From positions 1-57,647 of the forward strand of contig NZ_JAKUCN010000012.1 in the NCBI RefSeq assembly GCF_022808595.1: a stretch of DNA of 57,647 bases, given 5' to 3'. Below the pieces are notes generated by a model that saw nothing but the letters and a program-made list of their open reading frames with translations, did no database searches and was not told where the DNA came from. Within the stretch, counting starts at the first letter, position 1; every line of letters begins with the position of its first letter. Of the stretch, positions 8,422 to 15,774 are shown in pieces. The position numbers and the translations under genes are program-made. The DNA comes from Microvirga solisilvae. Lineage in GTDB: Bacteria; Pseudomonadota; Alphaproteobacteria; Rhizobiales; Beijerinckiaceae.

Positions 8422-11400
8422 TCAACTCCTGTCGGCCGGGCTTTGCTCCGTGGCGGCTGTCTGTCCAATGCTGAAGACCGGCGTCTCGTTGGCCGTCGCA
8501 TCCACGGGCCGGGGATGCCACTGCTCCACCGCAGCCTTGGCAGCCGACAGATCGGTCGCGTTCATGCGACCGGCAAGCTCGTCGCGCTTCTTGGCGGCAT
8601 CCGCATCGCCCTGGGCGGCGACAATGGCGAACCACTTATAGGCCTTGGGCAGGTCCGGCTTGGTGCCGATACCGCGGGCCAGCAGAACGCCCATGTTGAA
8701 TTGGCTGTCCCTGAGGCCGGCCTCCGCAGCTTCGCCGTACCAGCGCAGGGCCGCCGCGTAATCCGGCTTGCCGTTCCAGCCCGAGGCGAGAAGCGTGGCG
8801 AGGTTGTGCATGGCGCGGACATTGCCGCCCTGCGCCGCACGTTCGTACCAGGTCACCGCCTGCTTCGGATCGCGCCCGATGCCGATGCCCTTTTCCATGA
8901 GCATGGCGAGACGCTCCTGCGCCGGGGGCAGTCCCGCCTGGGCGGCGCGCTCGTAGAGATGAATGGCGAGGATCATGTCCTGCGGCATTCCGCGTCCCTC
9001 GGAGGCGCGGGCGGCGATGTCGTAGATCGCCGAGGCGTCACCCGCGAGGGCTGCCTGCCGGAGCGGGCCCGGAACCACATTCGGAATCTCGCCGACGGTT
9101 GCGGGATCGACCATGAATTTCGGCGCGGCGGACGCGGACACGGCGGGTGTCGGCGTCATCAGGCTCGAGGGCTGGAAGATGTCCGCTTTTTCCGGCGCGG
9201 GAGCGATGCTCCCCGTCTGCGTGGTTTCCTCGTGAGGCTGGGCCTGCATCAGCGGCACAGGCGCCTTCTGCGCGGAGCGGAACGTTTCGATCATCGCGAT
9301 CGGGGAGGGAACGAGACCGCTGGAGATGACCTGTGCTGTTCCCGCAGCGAGGATTACGAAGCCCAGGCCAAGGAGCAGTGATTGGCGATGCGCGTCGAGG
9401 CTGCGGCGGATGCGGGCGAGGAGGGAGGCCGGAGAGGCTGGTGTTTCCTCGTTCGTCTCATCCGCATCGACGCTGTCATTCTCGACACTTGCGGTGTCTT
9501 CGTCCGTGGGCTGTGTGGTGAAGGACGGTTCAATCCGGTCCGCTTGCGCGGCGCGGCGCGCGGCGGCGATGAAGCCGGCGCGCATCGTGCCGAGATCGGC
9601 ATCATCGATAACGGGCGTGCTCACGACGATTTCGGAAGTGACCTTCGGCTCTTCGGCTTCGTCGGGACGGGATGTGGTCACTTCCTCGATCTGGGACAGG
9701 GTGACCGCGTGCAGACGGCGCACGGCGGCCTCCAGGCGGTCGGCCGCATGCGTCGGCTCGGGCGAAGCGGAGAGGATTGCCTGCGAGATCGGACCTGCCG
9801 ATTGCGCAGTGGCAACTTGCTCCGGGAAGCGGGTGATGAGCGTTTCGAGCGCGTCGTGAACGGCGCGCAGGGTTTCCTGCGTCTTCTTGTCGGCGCGGCT
9901 CTGCAGTGCCTTCAGCTCGACGAAGCCCTGCTTCAGTACATCGAGATCGCCGGCATCAGGAAGATTGCTTTGAATGCCGTTCAAGGCCACCTTCGCCGCG
10001 CGCTCTGCGATGTCGGCGGCATCGTTCTGCAGATTACGGAAATGACTCGTTGCCTCGTCGAGAACCTTCTGCATCGGCTCATCGGACTTTTCCGCAAGAC
10101 GCTCCGCAAGCGATGTGATCTGCTGCTCCAGGGCATCGAGGCTCAGGGGCTTGAGCGGCACGCGGTCGAGCTTTTCGTCGATCGTGCGCAGCATCGTCTC
10201 CACCGAGGAGGTGTCGGGCTGCCGACCGACCTGACGCAGCTGCTCGTCGATCCTGTCGAAACGCTCCATCAGGGGCTCGTGAGAAGGAGCCTCCTTGTCG
10301 GCGACGCGCTGAACCTGCGCGGAGAGACGCGCGATCATGTCGTGAAGCGCATCGTTCTGCTGCAGGCGGTTTTCGGATAGGCCCGCCATGCGCTCTGTCA
10401 GCAGTGCGAGCTGATCGGTGATCGGATCGAGATCGACAGCCTCGGGCGCGGGCCTGTTCGCGAGTTCCGCGAGGTTGCGACTCATGCCTTCGAGCCGCTG
10501 CGGCACGTCACTGGATTCCTGCGCAGCGACAGTGCGGTTGAGAGCGGCGCAAACATTTTCCAGCGAAGACTTGAGCGCCGAGAAATCGTTGCGTCCCACC
10601 TGATGCTCGCGCATGTCCGCGATCTGGCGGCCGAGATTGGCGATCTCCGCCGACAAATGCTCGATCTGGCGCGGCTCGGCGCGCTGCGACAGGTCGTGGC
10701 GCATGTCCACGATCTGGCTGCTCAGGAAATCGATCACGGTCCGATCGACGCCGGTCTCGGACATGGTCTCGATCTTTGCCTTCAGCCCGTCGAGTTCGCG
10801 GCCGAGCTTTCCATGAAGACCTTCGCTCAATTCGTCGGAGAGCGTCTGAATCTGGCGGTAGAGAGCGGCAGTCGATTGCGCGAGGATCAGAAGGTCCTTG
10901 CCGGCGACGCCCTGGCTTACATCCTTGGCGATGTTCTTCAAGGCATGATCGAGATTGGCGATTTCGTCGCGGGTGACGAGGGCGTCCATGCTGGCGCGAA
11001 GCCGCTCGATCTCTCCGCTGATCGCGCTGACGGCGGGCATCCACGAGGTGTCGGCGCGCTCCATTGTTGCCTGGCGCTCGACCGTGTCGATGCGGCCCTT
11101 CAGCGTAGTAAGTGCCTGGGAGAGGGCGGTGGCCATGCGGTCGTGATGATGGGCCGAGCTGCGGGCTGTCTCGTTCAGGCGCTCCTCGGTCTGCTCGATC
11201 CAGGTCGCCATGGACTCCAGCGCGATGGCGGTGCGGGAGGCGTGGTCCTGGACCTGAGCTTGAGCCTGACGCTCGCTCTCGGCCTTGACCGCCGACATCA
11301 GGGTCTCGAACGTGCGCTCGAGCTCGGGGCGGGCGGGCTTCTCCTCTCGGGTCGGGGGCAGGCGCTTTTCGTCCTTGGCGGCAAGGATCGCGGCGGCCCA

Positions 11401-11499
11401 TTCCTCGAGGCTCAATCCGGCCCGGCGGGCGGCGGCTCTGGCCAACTCACGGGCATCGAGGTCCAGCTCGTCAGGATTCGATAGGACGGGTTGTCTCAT
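8422..11499 (-). CDS. PodJ-like coiled-coil/Sel1-repeat protein (polar localisation type)
   Basis: The 1025-residue protein has a long Glu/Arg/Leu/Gln-rich coiled-coil region (about 50-560) and an acidic linker. A single membrane helix lies near 705-727. The C-terminal half is periplasmic, with Sel1/TPR-type repeats at about 815-970 (motifs such as GIGRDPKQAVTWYERAA and NMGVLLARG). This order resembles Caulobacter PodJ, a polar organelle development scaffold, and rhizobial relatives. The PodJ peptidoglycan-binding extreme C-terminus is not visible, so the role in polarity is inferred from architecture. Confidence 0.72.
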   Translation of the reverse strand: MRQPVLSNPDELDLDARELARAAARRAGLSLEEWAAAILAAKDEKRLPPTREEKPARPELERTFETLMSAVKAESERQAQAQVQDHASRTAIALESMATWIEQTEERLNETARSSAHHHDRMATALSQALTTLKGRIDTVERQATMERADTSWMPAVSAISGEIERLRASMDALVTRDEIANLDHALKNIAKDVSQGVAGKDLLILAQSTAALYRQIQTLSDELSEGLHGKLGRELDGLKAKIETMSETGVDRTVIDFLSSQIVDMRHDLSQRAEPRQIEHLSAEIANLGRQIADMREHQVGRNDFSALKSSLENVCAALNRTVAAQESSDVPQRLEGMSRNLAELANRPAPEAVDLDPITDQLALLTERMAGLSENRLQQNDALHDMIARLSAQVQRVADKEAPSHEPLMERFDRIDEQLRQVGRQPDTSSVETMLRTIDEKLDRVPLKPLSLDALEQQITSLAERLAEKSDEPMQKVLDEATSHFRNLQNDAADIAERAAKVALNGIQSNLPDAGDLDVLKQGFVELKALQSRADKKTQETLRAVHDALETLITRFPEQVATAQSAGPISQAILSASPEPTHAADRLEAAVRRLHAVTLSQIEEVTTSRPDEAEEPKVTSEIVVSTPVIDDADLGTMRAGFIAAARRAAQADRIEPSFTTQPTDEDTASVENDSVDADETNEETPASPASLLARIRRSLDAHRQSLLLGLGFVILAAGTAQVISSGLVPSPIAMIETFRSAQKAPVPLMQAQPHEETTQTGSIAPAPEKADIFQPSSLMTPTPAVSASAAPKFMVDPATVGEIPNVVPGPLRQAALAGDASAIYDIAARASEGRGMPQDMILAIHLYERAAQAGLPPAQERLAMLMEKGIGIGRDPKQAVTWYERAAQGGNVRAMHNLATLLASGWNGKPDYAAALRWYGEAAEAGLRDSQFNMGVLLARGIGTKPDLPKAYKWFAIVAAQGDADAAKKRDELAGRMNATDLSAAKAAVEQWHPRPVDATANETPVFSIGQTAATEQSPADRS

Positions 11500-11870
11500 G
11501 GCCGTGCTCGCGGGGGATACTGGAACTCACTCAGCCGGTTGAAAGCCCCCTGCATTCAGCCCGCCGCGATGGCCGAAAACCTAGAATTGAGGCGAATCAC
11601 TTGGCCTCCAGGTCTTCGAACCGGTGACGCAATTTTCAGCGAGCGTAGTAAAAAACCCGTTAAGCGAAGGGCCTTAGCCCCCAAAGCCCCCTCTGAACGG
11701 GGAGCTTTCCCTTAAGTTCAGCGCAAGAAAAACGGGTCTTGGTTGCTTGGAGGGGCAATGTGCTTTGAAACACTTGCAACCAAGATGTTGTGTGTTCTAT
11801 CATAACATTACAAATGGAACGCTGGGGTTTTCCTAGCAAAAGAACAAACAACGGACGGGGGTTTAGTTTG
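11500..11870. other. 371-bp non-coding gap before the MerR gene
   Basis: No gene is supported here. The left half is upstream sequence of the Sel1 gene. The right half holds the inverted repeat and promoter candidate described at 11738-11803. No tRNA-like cloverleaf or riboswitch was recognised. Confidence 0.5.
11738..11803 (+). promoter_or_regulatory. Candidate promoter with inverted repeat for the MerR gene
   Basis: The arms CTTGGTTGC (11738-11746) and GCAACCAAG (11776-11784) are perfect complements separated by 29 bases. A -35-like TTGCAA (11774-11779) lies in the right arm, and a -10-like TATCAT (11798-11803) follows after 18 bases. The arrangement would suit autoregulation, but the promoter boxes are weak matches and this is inference only. 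Confidence 0.3.
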
Positions 11871-12281
11871 ATGAACCAAAATGCAGCTGGTTCCAATCCC
11901 AATGAGACGGGCGACGGCGCCAAGTCTTTCACGATCGGCGATCTCGCCCGCGAATTCGGCGTGACGCTTCGCACTCTGCGCTTCTACGAGGACCGGGGTC
12001 TTCTTTCTCCGCGCCGCGACGGCACCGCCCGCATCTACGATGCCCGCGACCGTGAGCGCCTGTCGGTCATCCTGAAGGGCAAGCAGCTCGGCTTCACCCT
12101 CACCGAGATCCGCGCCATGCTGGCCGAGGAGCGCTCGGGCAACGGCCCGGCCATGAACCTCAAGCTCTCCCTCGATCAGGTCGAAGACCAGATCCGTCAT
12201 CTCGAGCAGCAGAAGATCGAGATCGAAGAGGCTCTGAAGGAGCTCAAGGCCCGCCGCGCCAGCCTGGCCGCCGCGGCTTAA
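11871..12281 (+). CDS. MerR family transcriptional regulator
   Basis: The 136-residue protein has a MerR winged helix-turn-helix at about residues 20-87 (FTIGDLAREFGV, then TLRFYEDRGLL) and a C-terminal coiled coil (about 105-130) for dimerisation. The ligand domain is minimal and has no metal-binding cysteines, so it is not a classical metal sensor. ATG 11871 gives the usual length; the frame is open 81 bases further upstream but that part is not family-like. It is transcribed toward the beta-oxidation genes, ends in a strong terminator, and is a candidate regulator of them, similar in context to acyl-CoA catabolism MerR regulators such as LiuR. Confidence 0.85.
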   Translation: MNQNAAGSNPNETGDGAKSFTIGDLAREFGVTLRTLRFYEDRGLLSPRRDGTARIYDARDRERLSVILKGKQLGFTLTEIRAMLAEERSGNGPAMNLKLSLDQVEDQIRHLEQQKIEIEEALKELKARRASLAAAA

Positions 12282-12314
12282 GCCAGCCTGCACTTCCTTT
12301 CAGGCAACTGCTTC

Positions 12315-12341
12315 AAGGGCTCCCCTCGGGGAGCCCTTTTG
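12315..12341 (+). terminator. Rho-independent terminator after the MerR gene
   Basis: The arms AAGGGCTCCCC and GGGGAGCCCTT surround a very short loop, followed by TTTT. It lies 34 bases after the MerR stop and separates it from the acyl-CoA dehydrogenase gene. Confidence 0.85.
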
Positions 12342-12421
12342 CTTTGGGGCTGGGCGGCAGCTCGATGACCGACTTTCGTCTGTGTCAGGCGAGATTTTGC
12401 GCCCTACCTCTTCCCAAAAGG

Positions 12422-12451
12422 AACAGATAGTTTATATGTGAACTATCTGTT
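12422..12451. promoter_or_regulatory. Perfect 11-8-11 dyad upstream of the beta-oxidation genes (operator candidate)
   Basis: AACAGATAGTT (12422-12432) and AACTATCTGTT (12441-12451) are exact inverted repeats separated by the AT-rich spacer TATATGTG. The dyad ends 54 bases before the ATG of the acyl-CoA dehydrogenase gene. It lacks a following T-run, so it is more likely a protein binding site than a terminator. The binding protein is unknown; the neighbouring MerR regulator is the first candidate. Confidence 0.6.
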
Positions 12452-12505
12452 GGGTCGGATACCCTGAAATGGGTGTGGCCCGTGCTGATTGCGGAGGATG
12501 CGCGA

Positions 12506-14299
12506 ATGCCGGTTTACAAGGCCCCTGTCGAAGACGTCATGTTCCTGCTGAACGATGTCTTTCCCATCGAGCGCCACAACAACCTGCCCGGCTTTGCCGA
12601 TGCGACCCCCGATGTGGTGGAGGCGATCCTCTCTGAGGGTGCGAAGCTCTGTGAGGAGGTCTTCGCGCCGCTCAACCTCTCCGGCGATCAGGAAGGCTGC
12701 ACCCGCAACGCAGACGGCTCCGTGACGACGCCGAAGGGTTTCAAGGACGCTTATGAGGCTTATGCCTCCGGCGGCTGGATGGGTCTGTCCGTGCCGGAGG
12801 AATTCGGCGGGCAGGGGCTTCCCTCGCTGCTCAACACCATCATGCAGGAATTCGTCTCCTCGTCGAACCTGGCTCTCGGCATGTATCCGGGGCTGACGCA
12901 GGGCGCGATCGCGGCGCTGCTGGTGCACGGCACCGAGGAAGTGAAGCGCACCTATCTGCCGAAGATGGTCGAGGGTGCATGGACCGGCACCATGAACCTC
13001 ACCGAGCCCCATTGCGGCACGGATCTCGGCCTGCTCAAGACCAAGGCCGTGCCGAACGGCGACGGCTCCTATGCGATTTCCGGCACCAAGATCTTCATTT
13101 CCGCCGGCGAGCACGACATGGCGGAGAACATCGTGCATCTCGTTCTCGCGCGCATCGAAGGCGCGCCCGCCGGCACGAAGGGCATTTCGCTCTTCGTCGT
13201 GCCGAAGTTCATCGTGAGGGATGACGGTTCGCTGGGTGACAGGAACGGCGTGTCCTGCGGCTCGCTCGAGCACAAGATGGGCATTCACGGCAACGCCACC
13301 TGCGTCATGAATTACGACGGTGCGAAGGGTTGGCTCGTGGGCGAGGAGAACCGTGGTCTCAATGCCATGTTCGTGATGATGAACGAGGCGCGCCTCGCTG
13401 TCGGCGTGCAGGGTCTCTCGCAATCCGAGGTCGCGTATCAGAACGCTGTGGCCTATGCGAAGGACCGCCTGCAGGGCCGCGCGCTCACCGGCGCGAAATT
13501 CCCCGACAAGCCCGCTGATCCGATCATCGTTCATCCGGACGTGCGCCGCACGCTTCTGTCCATCAAGTCGTTCAATGAAGCGGCGCGCGCGCTCGTCGTG
13601 TGGACGGGCCTCAACAGCGACATCGCGCATCGCTCCTCGGACGACAAGGAGCGCCAGACCGCCGAGGATTACATGGGTCTTTTGACGCCCGTGGTGAAGG
13701 GCGTGCTCACCGATCTCGGTTTCGAGAATGCGGTAAAGGCGCAGCAGATGTTCGGCGGCCACGGCTATATCGAGGAATGGGGCATGTCGCAATTCGTGCG
13801 CGATGCCCGCATCGCCATGATCTATGAGGGCGCCAACGGCATCCAGGCCATGGATCTCGTGGGCCGCAAGCTCGGCAAGGATGGCGGCCGCGCCATCATG
13901 GCCTTCTTCAACGAGGTCGGTGCGTTCTGCCAGGAGAATGCGAATGATGAGAGCCTGAAGGGCTTCATCGCGCCGCTCCAGCAGGGCCTCGGCCATCTGC
14001 AGCAGGCCACCATGTGGTTCATGCAGAACGCCATGGCAAAGCCCGACAATGCAGGCGCCGGCGCCACCGACTACATGCATCTCTTCGGCACGGTTGCCTT
14101 GGGCTACATGTGGGCCAAGATGGCGAAGGCCGCGCATGCGAAGAAGGCGCAAGGCAACAGCGTGGCTGAAAAGATGGATGCGAAGCTTCTGACGGGCCAG
14201 TTCTTCATGGAGCGCATGATGCCGGAAACGGGCGTGCGACTGGCGCGGATTTCCTCCGGCGCGGACGTCACCATGGCGATGCCGGCAGAGGCTTTCTAA
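12506..14299 (+). CDS. Acyl-CoA dehydrogenase with C-terminal extension (FadE-type)
   Basis: The 597-residue flavoenzyme has the N-terminal, middle and C-terminal acyl-CoA dehydrogenase domains plus the extra C-terminal domain of the approximately 600-residue proteobacterial subfamily. The catalytic base is E441 in YEGANGIQ. It catalyses the first step of beta-oxidation, FAD-dependent dehydrogenation to trans-2-enoyl-CoA. ATG 12506 is chosen because GGAGG precedes it at a good distance and because it begins the conserved MPVYKAP stretch; the frame is open slightly further upstream. It is first of the fatty-acid oxidation genes and lies behind the 12422-12451 dyad. Confidence 0.9.
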   Translation: MPVYKAPVEDVMFLLNDVFPIERHNNLPGFADATPDVVEAILSEGAKLCEEVFAPLNLSGDQEGCTRNADGSVTTPKGFKDAYEAYASGGWMGLSVPEEFGGQGLPSLLNTIMQEFVSSSNLALGMYPGLTQGAIAALLVHGTEEVKRTYLPKMVEGAWTGTMNLTEPHCGTDLGLLKTKAVPNGDGSYAISGTKIFISAGEHDMAENIVHLVLARIEGAPAGTKGISLFVVPKFIVRDDGSLGDRNGVSCGSLEHKMGIHGNATCVMNYDGAKGWLVGEENRGLNAMFVMMNEARLAVGVQGLSQSEVAYQNAVAYAKDRLQGRALTGAKFPDKPADPIIVHPDVRRTLLSIKSFNEAARALVVWTGLNSDIAHRSSDDKERQTAEDYMGLLTPVVKGVLTDLGFENAVKAQQMFGGHGYIEEWGMSQFVRDARIAMIYEGANGIQAMDLVGRKLGKDGGRAIMAFFNEVGAFCQENANDESLKGFIAPLQQGLGHLQQATMWFMQNAMAKPDNAGAGATDYMHLFGTVALGYMWAKMAKAAHAKKAQGNSVAEKMDAKLLTGQFFMERMMPETGVRLARISSGADVTMAMPAEAF

Positions 14300-14307
14300 C
14301 CAACAAG

Positions 14308-14402
14308 CGTCATCCCGGCCGAAGCGCCGGGATCGCGCGACCAGTGAAACGCCTAATTCTGAAAACGATCCCGGGTCACGCTTCGCTTGCCCGGGATGAC
14401 GC
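14308..14402. repeat. 95-bp palindromic element (GTCATCCCGG family)
   Basis: The outer arms GCGTCATCCCGG and CCGGGATGACGC are perfect complements; smaller complementary segments such as GCCGGGATCG-like and GATCCCGG lie inside. It fills the gap between the dehydrogenase and thiolase genes. It shares the outer motif with the element at 68-291. Confidence 0.75.
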
Positions 14403-14424
14403 CAAATAAATCCAGGAGGCCACG

Positions 14425-15633
14425 ATGGCCGATGCATTCATCTACGACGCCGTTCGCACCCCGCGTGGACGCGGCAAGCCGGACGGCTCGCTTCACGAGG
14501 TGCCGGCGGTCGATCTCGCCGTCACCGCGCTCGACGCGATCCGCAAGCGTAACGATCTCGATCCCATCCTGGTGGAGGACGTGGTGCTCGGCTGCGTCGA
14601 TCCCATCGGTGAGGCGGGTGGCGACATCGCACGCGCGGCGGCGTTGAAGGCAGGCTTCGGCAAGGAAGTGCCCGGCGTGCAGATCAACCGCTTCTGCGCC
14701 TCGGGTCTCGATGCGGTCAATCTCGCCGCCGCGCAGGTGATGTCCGGCATGAAGGATGTCGCCATCGGCGGCGGCGTCGAATCCATGAGCCGCATCGGCA
14801 TGGGCGCATCCGGCGGCGCATGGCCTGTCGATCCCGGCATCGCCATTCCCACTTACTTCCTGCCGCAAGGCATCTCGGCGGATCTGATCGCCACCAAATA
14901 CGGTTTCACGCGCGATGACGTGGATGCCTATGCGGTCGAGTCGCAGAAGCGCGCGGCGAAGGCCTGGGACGAGGGGCGTTTTTCCAAATCCATCGTGCCG
15001 GTGAAGGACGTGAACGGCCTCACCATCCTGGCAAAGGACGAGCATATGCGTCCCGGCACGGACATGCAGTCGCTGGGCCAGCTCAAGGCTGCCTTCGTGC
15101 AGATGGGCGAGATGGGCGGTTTCGATGCGGTGGCGATTGCAGCCCATCCGGATGTGGAATTCATCGACCACGTGCACCATGCAGGCAACTCGTCCGGCAT
15201 CGTGGATGGTGCCGCCGCCGTGCTCGTCGGCTCGAAGGAGGGCGGCGCGAAGATGGGCGTGAAGCCCCGCGCGCGCATCAAGGGCTTTGCCTCCATCGGT
15301 TCCGATCTCGCACTCATGCTCACCGGCCCCATCGACGTGTCGGAACTTGCTTTGAAGAAAGCCGGCATGACGAAGGACGATATCGACCTCTTCGAGATCA
15401 ACGAAGCGTTCTCCTCCGTGGTGCTGCGCTACATCCAGGCGCTCGATCTCGACCCGGCAAAGGTCAACGTGAATGGCGGTGCCATCGCCATGGGTCATCC
15501 GCTCGGCGCGACGGGTGCGATGATCCTCGGCACGGTGCTCGACGAGTTGGAGCGCACCAACAAGCAGACGGCCTTGATCACGCTCTGCGTCGCCGCCGGC
15601 ATGGGCACGGCGGCAATCATCGAGCGCGTTTAG
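14425..15633 (+). CDS. Acetyl-CoA C-acyltransferase (thiolase, FadA-type)
   Basis: The 402-residue thiolase has the acyl-accepting cysteine C91 (FCASG), H358 in GHPLGATG and the second catalytic cysteine C388 in CVAAGMG. It carries out the thiolytic cleavage that ends each beta-oxidation cycle. AGGAGG lies just before the ATG. Its position between the dehydrogenase and hydratase/dehydrogenase genes makes a degradative role likely rather than acetoacetyl-CoA synthesis. Confidence 0.9.
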   Translation: MADAFIYDAVRTPRGRGKPDGSLHEVPAVDLAVTALDAIRKRNDLDPILVEDVVLGCVDPIGEAGGDIARAAALKAGFGKEVPGVQINRFCASGLDAVNLAAAQVMSGMKDVAIGGGVESMSRIGMGASGGAWPVDPGIAIPTYFLPQGISADLIATKYGFTRDDVDAYAVESQKRAAKAWDEGRFSKSIVPVKDVNGLTILAKDEHMRPGTDMQSLGQLKAAFVQMGEMGGFDAVAIAAHPDVEFIDHVHHAGNSSGIVDGAAAVLVGSKEGGAKMGVKPRARIKGFASIGSDLALMLTGPIDVSELALKKAGMTKDDIDLFEINEAFSSVVLRYIQALDLDPAKVNVNGGAIAMGHPLGATGAMILGTVLDELERTNKQTALITLCVAAGMGTAAIIERV

Positions 15634-15648
15634 CGTATACGCAAGCAT

Positions 15649-15758
15649 CCTCATCCTGAGGAGGCGCGAAGCGCCGTCTCGAAGGACGAGGATGCGGATC
15701 CAGAGAACACTGGACCATCCTTCGAGACGCCCGCCAAGGCGGGCTCCTCAGGATGAGG
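15649..15758. repeat. 110-bp palindromic repeat, copy 2
   Basis: It has the same outer arms (CCTCATCCTGAGGAG and its complement) and inner TCTCGAAGGA/TCCTTCGAGA arms as copy 1, with a different centre. It ends only five bases before the ribosome binding site (GGGAGGA, 15764-15770) of the next gene, so an mRNA hairpin here could affect readthrough, stability or initiation. Confidence 0.85.
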
Positions 15759-15774
15759 TCCGAGGGAGGATGAA

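Noticed and set aside
12443..14437. 664-codon minus-strand frame opposite the acyl-CoA dehydrogenase
   Set aside because: It is a shadow of a well-supported gene and runs into the palindromic element; no domain is recognisable.
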